Shown here in pieces: positions 33,643-42,684 of a DNA stretch of 64,000 bases (the first letter of the stretch is position 1; every line of letters starts with the position of its first letter). Source of the stretch: Tessaracoccus massiliensis (GTDB lineage Bacteria > Actinomycetota > Actinomycetes > Propionibacteriales > Propionibacteriaceae); assembly GCF_000826065.2 (NCBI RefSeq), contig NZ_LN623541.1, forward strand, positions 462,505 through 526,504. Reading direction: 5' to 3'. A program made the position numbers and the translations under genes. The notes under the pieces are model-generated. The model searched no databases and was not told the DNA's origin. It was given only the letters and a program-made list of their open reading frames with translations.

Positions 33643-34626
33643 TCAGGTGCTGTCGCGGACGAGCAGCGTGGGGGTGATCAGCATCGATTCGGCGGGCTGC
33701 CCGTTCAGCAGCAGGTTCAACGCCTTGACGGCGTACTCCCCCATCGCGCGGAAGTCCTGGCGCACCGTCGTGAGGCCGGGGAGGAACCACTCGGAGCCGG
33801 GCACATCGTCGTAGCCGACGACGCGGACGTCGCCCGGCACGCTCCGCCCGGCCAACTGGAGAGCGGTCATGCAGCCCAGTGCGAGCTGGTCGTTGGCCGC
33901 GAACACCGCGTCCACGTCGGCGCCCAGGGTGGGCACCAGGGCGGCGGCCGCGGCCGCGTCCCACGATCCCGCCACCAGGGAGACGGGCTCCAGCCCGGCG
34001 TCGGCCATGGCGCGTTCGTAGCCCTCCAGTCGTTCCTGGGCATCCGTCCAGTCCTGCGGGCCGGCGATGTGCACGATCTTCCGCGCCCCGCGCTCGATGA
34101 GGTGTTCCACCGCGGCGACGGCGCCAGCCCGGTGATCCACCGAGACACCGACGGCATTGCCGGGCAGATTGCTCGCCTCGCCCACGCACACCGTCGGCAG
34201 GCTGGAGGCGATCACGTCGATCCATTGGCCGGACTCGGCGCGGCCGCCCAGCACGATCACGCCGTCGGCGCTGACCGGCACGAGGCGCTGCAGTTCGGGC
34301 TTGTCATCCAGAGCGCCCAACACGGAGGTGGAGGCGTGCAGCTCCAGCGTGGAGAGAGCCTGCGTGATGGCGACGAACGTGAACGCGTGGCCGTGGAACA
34401 GCGGCACCGCGTCGACGATGTGGACCGATCCGGTGCGGGCCGCCGACAACGACCGCGCCGCCAGGTTGGGTTGGTAGTTGAGGCGCTCGATGGCCTCGAG
34501 CACGCGCAGGCGGGTGGCTTCGGCCACCACGTCGACGCCCCGCACCACCCGCGACGCGGTCTGGATGGAGACGCCGGAGGCCTCGGCGATGTCGCGGAGG
34601 TTGGCGCGCTGCTTCACGGCCCTCAT
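33643..34626 (-). CDS. LacI-family transcriptional regulator of the fucose cluster
   Basis: 327 residues. The helix-turn-helix with hinge helix is at the N-terminus (NLRDIAEASGVSIQTASRVV, then LNYQPNLAARSL). A periplasmic-binding-like effector domain follows (VHIVDAVPLFHGHAF, VSVDHRAGAVAAVEHLIERGARKI, AANDQLALGCMTALQLAGR, VVGYDDVPGSEWFLPGLTTVRQDF). The ATG overlaps the stop of the kinase gene (ATGA). Such regulators repress the sugar operon until the sugar or its phosphate binds. A matching palindrome lies at 42089-42102 in front of the transporter genes. Effector inferred from context: fucose or a derivative. Confidence 0.88.
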   Translation of the reverse strand: MRAVKQRANLRDIAEASGVSIQTASRVVRGVDVVAEATRLRVLEAIERLNYQPNLAARSLSAARTGSVHIVDAVPLFHGHAFTFVAITQALSTLELHASTSVLGALDDKPELQRLVPVSADGVIVLGGRAESGQWIDVIASSLPTVCVGEASNLPGNAVGVSVDHRAGAVAAVEHLIERGARKIVHIAGPQDWTDAQERLEGYERAMADAGLEPVSLVAGSWDAAAAAALVPTLGADVDAVFAANDQLALGCMTALQLAGRSVPGDVRVVGYDDVPGSEWFLPGLTTVRQDFRAMGEYAVKALNLLLNGQPAESMLITPTLLVRDST

Positions 34627-36035
34627 GGGCGGGGCTCGAAGATCTCGGTGTGGGAGGTGGCGGAGATCACCGCGTTGCGGTCGGCAGGATCCAGGTGGCC
34701 CATGATCTCCAATTGCGCGAGCAGCGAGCCCAGCACCGACGCCTCGACGGGGCCGGCCACGACCGGCACGCCCAGCGCGTCCGCGGTGAGCTGGCACAGC
34801 AGCTTGTTGCGCGACCCGCCGCCCACCAGGTTGAGCTGCGGCGCCGACACGCCGGTCAGCGCTGACAGGTCGGCGATCCCCCGTGCATACCTGGCGGCGA
34901 AGGACTCCAGCACCACGCGGGTGATGGCCCCCTCGTCGAGACCATTCGTCTCGATGCCCTGCGCCGCCAGCGCTTCCAGCACCCGCTGCTCCATCTGCCC
35001 CGGGAGCGCGAACTGCGGCTCGTCCGGGTTGATGACGGCCCCCGTCGACGGTGAGGCCTCCGCCATGCGGATGAGTTCGACGATGTCGTGGATGCGGCCT
35101 TGGGACTGCCAGTCGCGCTGAAGTTCCTGCAGGATCCACAAGCCGGTGATGTTGAACAGGGGGCGCAGGCCGTGATCCGCGCGGGCCTCGTTGGTCAGGC
35201 CCAGCGCGCGGGCGTCGTCGGAGAGCAGCGGCTCGTCGCGCAGCACGCCCAGCACGGACCAGGAGCCGCAGCTCAGGAAGTACGAATCCTGACTCACGTC
35301 ACGCTGCAGCGCGTGCACGGCGCAGGCGGTGTCGTGGGCGCCGGCGCGCACCACGGTGAGCTGTTCGAGCCCCTCCACGACGCACGGGCCGGCGACGGTG
35401 AGCTCCTCGGTGATGTCGCCCACCCAGGAGCGCGGGATGCCCAGTGCGCCGAAGACCTCGTCGGAGAACGAGTGCGCGCCGGGGGTGAGCAGCGCCGACG
35501 ACGACGCATGCGAGCGGGACCAGCCGCGCTCGCCGGAGAGCAGGTAGGTGAAGTAATCGGGCAGCAGCAGGATCTGCGCGGTGCGCTCCGCGAGCGCCGG
35601 CTCCTCCTGCAGGTAGGCGAACAGCTGGTTCGCGGTGTTGATCGTGGCCGGCGCGATGCCGGTGGCGGCCCACAGCGCCTCGTCGGAGAGTCGCTCGCGG
35701 AACGCATCATGGGTGCGGATCGTGCGCTCGTCCCGGTAGGCGCGGCCCGGCGTCAGCGCCGCGCCGTCCTCGCCGAGGGGCACGTAGTCGACTCCCCAGG
35801 TGTCGACGGAGACGCTCACCGCGTCGGGGAACCGGGCGACGGCGTCGCGGAGCCCCGCGACCACCTCGCCCCAGATGAACTCAAGGTCCCAGGACAGGTA
35901 GCCATCCACCATGCGCGCCTCATGCGGGAACCGGCGGACTTCGACTTCCTCGATGCGGCCGTCACGGTAGGTGCCGGCGATGACACGGCCGGACGACGAC
36001 CCGAGATCAACCGCGAGGGCGGTGACGGTGGACAC
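34623..36035 (-). CDS. FGGY sugar kinase, rhamnulokinase-like; fuculokinase by context
   Basis: 470 residues. ATP-site start AVDLGSSSGRVIAG, then SVDTWGVDYVPL (rhamnulokinase-like signature), LLLPDYFTYLLSG, GAHDTACAVHAL, and the C-terminal FGGY pattern NLVGGGSRNKLLCQLTADAL. These kinases phosphorylate ketoses such as L-rhamnulose or L-fuculose at O1. The neighbours (L-fucose isomerase, FucU, LacI) point to L-fuculose. Many actinobacterial fucose clusters use a RhaB-like kinase, so the symbol is left blank. ATG at 36035 with GGAGAG upstream. Between it and fucI lies a 300-bp block of repeats. Confidence 0.83.
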   Translation of the reverse strand: MSTVTALAVDLGSSSGRVIAGTYRDGRIEEVEVRRFPHEARMVDGYLSWDLEFIWGEVVAGLRDAVARFPDAVSVSVDTWGVDYVPLGEDGAALTPGRAYRDERTIRTHDAFRERLSDEALWAATGIAPATINTANQLFAYLQEEPALAERTAQILLLPDYFTYLLSGERGWSRSHASSSALLTPGAHSFSDEVFGALGIPRSWVGDITEELTVAGPCVVEGLEQLTVVRAGAHDTACAVHALQRDVSQDSYFLSCGSWSVLGVLRDEPLLSDDARALGLTNEARADHGLRPLFNITGLWILQELQRDWQSQGRIHDIVELIRMAEASPSTGAVINPDEPQFALPGQMEQRVLEALAAQGIETNGLDEGAITRVVLESFAARYARGIADLSALTGVSAPQLNLVGGGSRNKLLCQLTADALGVPVVAGPVEASVLGSLLAQLEIMGHLDPADRNAVISATSHTEIFEPRP

Positions 36036-36060
36036 TGTTTCTCTCCTGGGGTTGTTAACT

Positions 36061-36260
36061 GGTTGAGCCGACTGCCCGCTGGTTGAGCCGACTGCCCGCT
36101 GGTTGAGCCGGCCGCCCGCTGGTTGAGCCGGCCGCCCGCGAGCTTGCGAGCGGCGCGGCCGTGTCGAAACCCGGTGACCTGAGATTCAGGTTGCTGTGAA
36201 GCGCACCGGGTTTCGACACTGCTCGCAGAGCTCGCAGGCTCAACCAACGTGACGGGTTTC
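36061..36260. repeat. Intergenic repeat with four 20-bp tandem units
   Basis: GGTTGAGCCGACTGCCCGCT and close variants run four times at 36061-36140. Then follow GCGAGCTTGCGAGCGG, GTGTCGAAACCCGGTG, a spacer, CACCGGGTTTCGACAC and GGCTCAACCAACG. The gap 36036-36365 also holds a further GGGTTTCGACACTGCTCGC copy and an unassigned GC-rich stretch. No gene was seen in it. Confidence 0.85.
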
Positions 36261-36365
36261 GACACTGCTCGCAGAGCGAGCCCGAGGAACCGCGGGCGTT
36301 GGAGCCTGGCTCCTCGGAGCATCGGATCGCGCGAGCAGCTCGGGGTCTGGGGCGGAGCCCCAGTG

Positions 36366-38135
36366 TCAGTTGTAGAGCGGGCCAAACTGGGCGCAGGCGC
36401 GGTAGTCCGCACCCTCGAGATCGGCGGTGCCGAACCCGAGCCAGTTCTTCGGGCGGAAGATCCGCTCGCGCTCCACGTTGTGCATGTTGACCGGGATGCG
36501 CAGCATCGAGGCCAGCGTGATCAGCTGGTGGCCGATGTGGCCGTGGCTGATCGCACCGTGGTTCGAGCCCCAGGCGTTCATCACGTCGTAGACGCTCTTG
36601 AACGCACCCTCGCCGGTCAGGTTGGGGACGAACCAGGTCGTCGGCCAGCCCGGATCCGTGCGCAGCTCGATGGTCTTGGCCACCTCGTCGGGCAGTTCGA
36701 CGGTGTAGCCCTCAGCGATCTGGATGACCGGGCCCAGCCCGTCGACCCAGTTGATGCGGGTCATCGTGACCGGCACCTCGCCCTTCGAGCGGAAGTGCGT
36801 GGACATGCCGCCGCCACGGAAGTAGCCGGTGTTGGCCGGGTGGAAGGTGGTCTCCTCCGTCATGGCCTTGATGTCCTCATCGGTGACGTCCCACCACGGC
36901 TTGATGCAGTGGTTGCCGTCCTCGTCCTTGGCGGCGAAGGTGCCGTCGAGGGTGGTGGCGCCGGAGTTGCGCAGGTCGATGAGGCCGGCGGCCGCGCGGC
37001 CCTCGGGGCGGTGCCCGGTGACGCGCTCGATGGCGTCGGCGCTCCAGTAGGTGCGCACGTCGGAGAAGATCTGCGCCTTGTTGGTCAGCAGGTAGTTGAA
37101 CAGCATCGATGCGCCGTTGAGGTTGTCGTTCTCGGTGGCCTGGATGCTGGGCTGACGCTTGCCGTTCCAGTCGAAGCTGGTGTTGAGCAGGGTCTCCATG
37201 AGGTCGCCGTTGGGCAGGAAGTCCGTCCATTGGCGCTGACCCTGGAAGCCGGAGACGAGGGCGCCGTGGCCGGCGGCCTCCTCCTCGAAGCCCATCTCGG
37301 CGAGCTTGGGGTTGCCGTGCATGAGGTCGCGGCCGATGAGCACCATCTTGGTGCTCCACTCCCACCACTTCTCGTGGTCTTCGGCGGAGCGCTGCCACTC
37401 TTCGGGGTTGAAGTCCTCGCCCTGCTTGAGGTTCTCACGAACCCACTTGTAGGCCACCTCGTACTCGTCCTTGTCGTAGATGCCCAGTTCGATGCGGCGC
37501 TCGATCTCGACCATGTCGATGTACTCGTTGCGCATACCCAGGTAGTAGTTCCAGAACTCCTCCTTGACGACGCAGCCGGCGATGCCCATGGACACGCCAC
37601 CGATCGAGAGGAAGGACTGGCCCTTCATGATGGCGACGGCGAGGCCGGCCTGCGCGTAGTCGAGCAGGCGCTGACGCACGGCGTCGGGGATGGACTCGTC
37701 GTCGGCGTCCTGGACCTCTTCGCCGTAGATGCCGAAGGCGGGGATGCCCAGCTGAGCGTGGCCGGCCAGTGCGGCGGCCAGGTAGACGGCGCCGGGGCGC
37801 TCGGAGCCGTTGAAGCCCCAGATCGCGTGCGGCATCGTGCGGTCCATGTCGATGGTCTCGGAGCCGTAGCACCAGCAGGGGGTGACCGACAGGGTCAGGC
37901 CGACGTTCTCGTCCTTGAACTTCCGTGCGGCGGCCTGGGCCTCAGGCACACGGCCGATGGTCGAGTCAGCGATGACAACCTGCACCGGGGACCCGTCGGG
38001 GTAGCGCAGCTCAGACTCGTAGAGCTCCTTGACGCGCAGCGCCATGCCCATCGTCTGGTCTTCGAGCGACTCTCGAACGCCACGCCGGCGGCCGTCAATG
38101 ATGGGACGGATACCGATCTTCGGGTAGTTGGTCAC
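36366..38135 (-). CDS. fucI: L-fucose isomerase
   Basis: 589 residues, full length for FucI. Clear family patterns: [21 protein letters not shown] at the start, [31 protein letters not shown] (metal-binding Glu near 110-125 of the second domain), [24 protein letters not shown], and the C-terminal [27 protein letters not shown]. It converts L-fucose to L-fuculose with Mn2+ in the cytoplasm. It lies between the ABC uptake genes and the kinase, all on the minus strand. It shows no truncation. Confidence 0.94.
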   Translation of the reverse strand: MTNYPKIGIRPIIDGRRRGVRESLEDQTMGMALRVKELYESELRYPDGSPVQVVIADSTIGRVPEAQAAARKFKDENVGLTLSVTPCWCYGSETIDMDRTMPHAIWGFNGSERPGAVYLAAALAGHAQLGIPAFGIYGEEVQDADDESIPDAVRQRLLDYAQAGLAVAIMKGQSFLSIGGVSMGIAGCVVKEEFWNYYLGMRNEYIDMVEIERRIELGIYDKDEYEVAYKWVRENLKQGEDFNPEEWQRSAEDHEKWWEWSTKMVLIGRDLMHGNPKLAEMGFEEEAAGHGALVSGFQGQRQWTDFLPNGDLMETLLNTSFDWNGKRQPSIQATENDNLNGASMLFNYLLTNKAQIFSDVRTYWSADAIERVTGHRPEGRAAAGLIDLRNSGATTLDGTFAAKDEDGNHCIKPWWDVTDEDIKAMTEETTFHPANTGYFRGGGMSTHFRSKGEVPVTMTRINWVDGLGPVIQIAEGYTVELPDEVAKTIELRTDPGWPTTWFVPNLTGEGAFKSVYDVMNAWGSNHGAISHGHIGHQLITLASMLRIPVNMHNVERERIFRPKNWLGFGTADLEGADYRACAQFGPLYN

Positions 38136-38250
38136 GAATCACACCTTCTTCTGATCTCTGATCGTTTGAAACTTGGGGAGGGTCTGTGTGGGGTCCGGCA
38201 CGGTGTGTGTGGCGCAGGCGGCCGGCGGGGCTGCGTCGTGTGGAATCGGA

Positions 38251-38320
38251 TGAAACACAGGGCACCTGCCCGCCACCTCGCCACGCGGCAAAGTGGCGAG
38301 CAGGCGCCCCTGGTGTTTCA
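38251..38320. repeat. Long imperfect hairpin between the sugar-binding protein gene and fucI
   Basis: TGAAACACAGGG...CTGCCCGCCAC at 38251-38276 pairs with GTGGCGAGCAGG...CCCTGGTGTTTCA at 38293-38320. The long gapped stem just after the binding-protein stop could stabilise that mRNA or attenuate read-through into fucI. It resembles the other long palindromes of the window in size but not in sequence. Confidence 0.65.
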
Positions 38321-38356
38321 GTGGGTGGGGCGGGCAGCTGGCTGCCCACCGTCACA

Positions 38357-39436
38357 TCACTCGTAGAGGTTGCCCGCGATGTTCGGCTCATCCATGTTGG
38401 AGGCGTCGTACCACTCGAAGCCGGAGTCGATGGCCTCGGGCAGCTCCTGGCCGTTGATGGCCTTGATGGCGGCGACGACGGTCTCGTAGCCCATCTTGAG
38501 CGGGGCCTGGGTCACAGCGCCGGCCTGCTCTCCGGAGCGGATGGCCTCGAGCTGGGTCTTGCCGGAATCGAAGCCGACGACGGTGAGGTCAGCGCCGGAT
38601 TCCTTGGCGCCCTGGACGACACCGGTGGCGGCGGCCTCGTTGGTGCCATAGATGCCCACGAGATCCGGGTTCGCCTGGATCATGGACTTGGCCGTGTTGG
38701 CAGCCAGGTCGACGGCGCCGGCAACCTGAGGCTCGAGGAGCGTGACGTCAGGAGCGTTGGCCTCCATCCAGTTCTTGAAGCCGTCGCAGCGCTGCTTGCC
38801 GGTGGTGGAGGTCTGGTCGTGGCAGACCAAGCCAACCTGGCCGGAGCCACCGATGAGCTCGAGCATCTTTTCCGCGGCAGCCTCGGCTGCGGCAGTGTTG
38901 TCGGTCGAGACGGTGGTCAGCGGGATGTCGGAGTCGACGCCGGAGTCGAACGCGATCAGCGGGATGTTCGCGGCCTGGATCTCGTTGAGGAGGTCCGAAG
39001 CGGCGCCCGAGTCGAGAGCAGCCAGGCCGATCGCGGCGGGCTTGGAGTCCAGAGCCGTCTTCAGCTGGTTGAGCTGCTCGGTGACCTGGGTCTCGTCCTG
39101 GGGGCCGACGAACTCGATCTTGTAGTTGTACTCGGCGCCGGCCTCTTCAGCGCCCTGCTTCACAGCCTGCCAGAAGCGGTGCTGGAAGCCCTTGGAGACC
39201 AGGTAGATGGTCTGCGAGCCGTCACCCTGCGGGATGTCGCCGTCGGGGGCTTCTTCGCCACCTTCGGCGGGAGTGGTCTCGCCACCCTCGGCGGGAGTGG
39301 TCTCCTCAGCGGGAGCCGCAGCCGTCGTGGGGTCGTCGGCGGGGGCGGGGGTTTCGGCGTCGGTGGACGTGCCGCAGGCGGTGAGGCCCAGTGCAAGCAC
39401 GGCTCCGAGAGCCAGCGTGGAGCGCAGCATGCGCAT
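38357..39436 (-). CDS. ABC sugar-binding lipoprotein (RbsB-like), probable fucose uptake
   Basis: 359 residues. Lipoprotein signal with LGLTACG (lipid-attached Cys about 21), then a 50-residue low-complexity linker with two TTPAEGGE repeats. The periplasmic-binding fold covers about 75-359 (YLVSKGFQHRFWQAVKQGAEEAG, NQLKTALDSKPAAIGLAALDSGAA, PLIAFDSGVDSD, VVGFDSGKTQLEAIRSGEQAGAVTQ). Sugar-binding family 4/RbsB type. The ATG at 39436 follows GAAAGGAAACC. Third gene after the ATPase and permease. Substrate (fucose or a fucosylated sugar) is inferred from the cluster. Confidence 0.88.
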   Translation of the reverse strand: MRMLRSTLALGAVLALGLTACGTSTDAETPAPADDPTTAAAPAEETTPAEGGETTPAEGGEEAPDGDIPQGDGSQTIYLVSKGFQHRFWQAVKQGAEEAGAEYNYKIEFVGPQDETQVTEQLNQLKTALDSKPAAIGLAALDSGAASDLLNEIQAANIPLIAFDSGVDSDIPLTTVSTDNTAAAEAAAEKMLELIGGSGQVGLVCHDQTSTTGKQRCDGFKNWMEANAPDVTLLEPQVAGAVDLAANTAKSMIQANPDLVGIYGTNEAAATGVVQGAKESGADLTVVGFDSGKTQLEAIRSGEQAGAVTQAPLKMGYETVVAAIKAINGQELPEAIDSGFEWYDASNMDEPNIAGNLYE

Positions 39437-39512
39437 AGCGGTTTCCTTTCGGTAACGGGAGGACCGCCCTCCCGGTATTGGGGTGTTGTGTTGTGTTTTC
39501 GTTGGGGTGGGG

Positions 39513-40514
39513 TCAGACCGCTGCGGCTCTGGCGCGGCGGACGTTATCGATGAACACGGCCAGCAGGACGACCACTCCGGTGGCGACCAGCTGCCACTCC
39601 TGGGCGATGCCCATCATCTGCAGGCCCTTACGCAGGGTCTCCATGATGAGCGCACCCACGACGGTGCCGACGATGTTGGCCCGGCCACCTGCCAGCGAGG
39701 TGCCACCGATGACGACGGCGGCGATGACGTTGAGCTCGAAGCCCACACCTTCCGCGGGTTGCACGAAGCCGAAGCGCGCCGAGTAGAGGATGGCGCCCAT
39801 CGCCATGAACACGCCGGCGGTCACGTAGACCAGGGTCTTCCACAGCTTCACGTTGACGCCGGAGAGGCGGGTGGCCTCCTCGTTGGAGCCCATGGCGATG
39901 GCGTAGCGGCCCAGCAGCGTCTTGTTCAGCATGACGCTGGCGATGATGGCCAGCAGGATGAACCAGACGATGGCGTTCTTGACGCCCGGGATGATCTCGC
40001 CGTTGAAGATCCAGGAGTACTGGGGGTTCTTGATGGAGATGGTCTGCTTGTCCGAGACCACCAGGGCCAGGCCGCGGGCCGCCATCATCATGGCCAACGT
40101 GGCGATGAACGGTGGCAGGCCGAGGATGGAGATGTTGAAGCCGTTGACCAGACCCACCAGGGCACCCACCAGCAGGGTGAGCCCCAGGCCGGCGCCCAGC
40201 GGGAGGTTCCACCAGTCACCGGCGAGGAACACACCGGCCATGACGGCCACGAAGCTCATACCGGTGCCGACGGAGAGGTCGATGCCGCCGGTGGCGATGA
40301 TGAAGGTGGCACCCAGCGCCATCACGCCCACGTAGGCGGACTGCTGGATGATGTCCATGGCCACGCCAAGGGTGGCGAAGTTGGGCGCCACGACCATGAA
40401 CATGATGTAGATCAGGACCAGCGCCAGGAAGACGAAGATCTGCTGGAGCGAGGACTTCAGGTAGCCCTGCATCTTGCTCGGCTCGGCTTTGGTGGTGGTG
40501 GCTTCAGTGCTCAC
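39513..40514 (-). CDS. ABC sugar permease (RbsC-like)
   Basis: 333 residues with about 9-10 membrane segments from residue 20 on (IFVFLALVLIYIMFMVVAPN, GVMALGATFIIATGGIDLSVG, FIATLAMMMAARGLAL). The family signature GGIDLSVGTGMSF and the C-terminal ELNVIAAVVIGGTSLAGGRA are those of the RbsC/BPD_transp_2 family. It forms the membrane channel with the ATPase (GTGA overlap at 40511-40514) and the binding lipoprotein downstream. Start GTG at 40514. Confidence 0.9.
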   Translation of the reverse strand: MSTEATTTKAEPSKMQGYLKSSLQQIFVFLALVLIYIMFMVVAPNFATLGVAMDIIQQSAYVGVMALGATFIIATGGIDLSVGTGMSFVAVMAGVFLAGDWWNLPLGAGLGLTLLVGALVGLVNGFNISILGLPPFIATLAMMMAARGLALVVSDKQTISIKNPQYSWIFNGEIIPGVKNAIVWFILLAIIASVMLNKTLLGRYAIAMGSNEEATRLSGVNVKLWKTLVYVTAGVFMAMGAILYSARFGFVQPAEGVGFELNVIAAVVIGGTSLAGGRANIVGTVVGALIMETLRKGLQMMGIAQEWQLVATGVVVLLAVFIDNVRRARAAAV

Positions 40515-42028
40515 GCTGCGGTTCCTTCCAGTTGGGCCTTGCCGAGAGTGGCGAGCTCCATGATGTTTTCCTGAGTGGCTTCCTCGTTGTCGAGGATGCC
40601 GGTGATGTGTCCGTGGGCCATGACGGCGATGCGGTGCGAGACGCGCAGCACCTCAGGCAGCTCGGACGAGATGACGATGATGGCCTTGCCCTGGTGGCAG
40701 AGCTCTTCGATGAGTTCGTAGATCTCCTCCTTGGCGCCCACGTCGATGCCGCGGGTGGGCTCGTCGAAGATCAGCACGTCGGAGTTGCGCACCAGCCACT
40801 TGGCGATGACCACCTTCTGCTGGTTGCCGCCCGAAAGCTTGCCGAGAAGCTGGTTGACCGACGGGGTCTTGACGCGCAGCTTGTCCGAGAACTCCTGGCC
40901 GACGGTCTTGATCTTGCCGTCGAGCACGAAGCCGCCGATGCTGAAGTCGTTCATCGCGGCGAGCACCGCGTTGTACTTGACGTCCTGTTCGAGGAGGAGG
41001 CCGAAGGTCTTGCGATCCTCCGAGAGGTAGCCGATGCCGGCGCGTACACCGTCGGCTGCGGAGCGGATGGCGCGCTTCTTGCCGTGCAGATAGATGTCGC
41101 CGGTCTCGCGCGGGTCCGCCCCGAACACGGCGCGGGCGACCTCGGTGCGGCCGGCGCCGACGAGGCCCGCGAAACCGAGCACCTCGCCTGCGCGCACCTC
41201 GAAGGAGACGTCGCGCAGCAGCTTCTTGGTGTTGAGGCCCTCCACCTTGAACACGACCTCGTCGGTGTCGACGGTGGTGCGGGGGCGGGCATCGCCGGAG
41301 ACCTCGCGGCCCACCATCATCGAGATGATCTCGCGCATCTCCACCTCGTCGGTGGTGACGGTGCCGACGTACTCGCCGTCACGCAGCACGGAGACGCGAT
41401 CTGTGATCTCCTCGATCTCCGGCATGCGGTGCGAGATGTAGATCAGGCCGGTCTCCGGGGTGATGAAGTCACGGATCATGTCCATCAGCGCGTCGGTCTC
41501 AGAGACCGTCAGCGCGGCGGTGGGCTCGTCCATGACGAGGATCTTGGAATCGAAGGACAGCGCGCGGGCGATCTCCACCATCTGCTGGCGGGCGACGGAG
41601 AGGTCACCGATGCGCGCGGTGGGATCCACGTTCATGCCGAGGCGGTCGAACAGCTCTGCGGCCTGCTTGTTGAGCTGCTTGTCGTTGACGAAGCCACCCT
41701 TGCTGCTGCCGGGACGCCCGAGGTACAGGTTCTGCGCGACGGTGAGGTCAGGCACCATGTTGAGTTCCTGGTGGATGATGCTCAGGCCGAGGTCACGTGC
41801 GTGGTTGACGTCGCGCACCTGCACCTGCTGGCCCTGCAGCCACATCTCCGCGCCCGGATCAGGCGTGTAGATGCCGGTGAGGATCTTCATCAGCGTGGAC
41901 TTGCCGGCGCCGTTCTCACCGCACAGGCCGAGAACCTCGCCCGCGTTGAGATCCAGGTGGACGTTCTGCAACGCCTTCACACCTGGGAACGTCTTACTGA
42001 CGTTCTTCAGCTCTAGAAGTTTTGTCAC
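40511..42028 (-). CDS. ABC sugar transporter ATPase with two nucleotide-binding domains (RbsA-like)
   Basis: 505 residues from a GTG at 42028, chosen for the GAAGGAG site six bases upstream. First domain: Walker A GENGAGKSTLMK (about 36-47), signature LSVARQQMVEIARAL, Walker B ILVMDEPTAAL. Second domain: degenerate Walker A GLVGAGRTEVAR, signature LSGGNQQKVVIAKWL, Walker B VLIFDEPTRGIDVG. The weak second P-loop is normal for RbsA. It powers sugar import. First gene of the fucose uptake operon; a LacI-type palindrome lies 60 bp upstream. Confidence 0.93.
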   Translation of the reverse strand: MTKLLELKNVSKTFPGVKALQNVHLDLNAGEVLGLCGENGAGKSTLMKILTGIYTPDPGAEMWLQGQQVQVRDVNHARDLGLSIIHQELNMVPDLTVAQNLYLGRPGSSKGGFVNDKQLNKQAAELFDRLGMNVDPTARIGDLSVARQQMVEIARALSFDSKILVMDEPTAALTVSETDALMDMIRDFITPETGLIYISHRMPEIEEITDRVSVLRDGEYVGTVTTDEVEMREIISMMVGREVSGDARPRTTVDTDEVVFKVEGLNTKKLLRDVSFEVRAGEVLGFAGLVGAGRTEVARAVFGADPRETGDIYLHGKKRAIRSAADGVRAGIGYLSEDRKTFGLLLEQDVKYNAVLAAMNDFSIGGFVLDGKIKTVGQEFSDKLRVKTPSVNQLLGKLSGGNQQKVVIAKWLVRNSDVLIFDEPTRGIDVGAKEEIYELIEELCHQGKAIIVISSELPEVLRVSHRIAVMAHGHITGILDNEEATQENIMELATLGKAQLEGTAA

Positions 42029-42088
42029 ACGTACTCCTTCGTACCTTCTTGTCTGAACCGAGCGGCTGTGCTGCGGGTCGAACAACTA

Positions 42089-42102
42089 TGTTAACGCTAG
42101 CA
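42089..42102 (-). promoter_or_regulatory. Candidate LacI-family operator before the fucose transport operon
   Basis: TGTTAACGCTAGCA is an imperfect palindrome around a central CG of the type bound by many actinobacterial LacI proteins. It lies about 60 bp upstream of the first transporter start and overlaps a possible -10 (TAACAT on the minus strand). The regulator encoded at 33643 is the natural candidate. Confidence 0.5.
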
Positions 42103-42684
42103 CCCAGGGTATTTTCCGCAAGGGTCTGTTACCAAACCGTGATGGGTTCACCGTGTGAACAAGCATATCCCCGACCCCGAGACGCTCAGCGGGAGTGAGC
42201 GAAACCCCTCCACCGCGCGCTGGTCCGGGGCGCCGAGAGCCGGGCGGGCGGTGGCCGTCATCTGCCGTACGCTGAGGCCACACGTCGGTGCGTCGAGCAG
42301 TCCGGCTCCACCTGTAAGGAGTGGGGCCTCTACGCCGCTAAGGCGGGCACGGTGTTCAACGACAACAACCTCTCCGCTCTCGCCACGCAGCTGGCCTATC
42401 CCGCCCGGCGCGCACCCCTCGGGCAGGCAGGTACAAGTTGTGCACCAACTCCGCTGCACAACTTGCACCTGCCCAACCCACCGTCGCGCCTCTTCCGGAA
42501 GCAAGGGAGAGTTGTGCACCAACTCCGCTGCACAACTTGCACCTGCCCAGTTCGAGACCGACGGGGGCTTAGCCGAGTGTTTCGGTGAGGTTAAGGCTGG
42601 TCTCAACTTGGGAGAAAGCTGATGGGTGACCCTGTTTCCGTACTAGGTTGCCAGCGGTACGTATCCACCACACGAGGAGAACTC
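42103..42684. other. Gene-poor interval between the fucose transporter and protease 1
   Basis: It holds no convincing gene. Open frames on both strands lack ribosome sites and family features. A plus-strand frame near 42260-42400 (CVEQSGSTCKEWGLYAAKAG) may be a coding remnant, but no relative was recognised. The interval contains the two palindromic copies listed separately and ends with the ribosome site (CACGAGGAG) of the protease gene. Confidence 0.5.
42426..42549. repeat. Palindromic element D, two copies in direct orientation
   Basis: Copy 1 (42426-42474): GCAGGTACAAGTTGTGCA, loop CCAACTCCGC, TGCACAACTTGCACCTGC, one mismatch. Copy 2 (about 42509-42549) has the same inner arms, loop and right arm, but its left end is diverged. 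No DUF559 gene lies between or beside them. Confidence 0.8.

Noticed and set aside
42148-42606. Open frames on both strands in the transporter-protease gap
   Set aside because: They overlap the palindromes, lack ribosome sites and give low-complexity translations. A possible Cys-containing fragment near 42260-42400 could not be aligned convincingly with the shared C-terminal domain.
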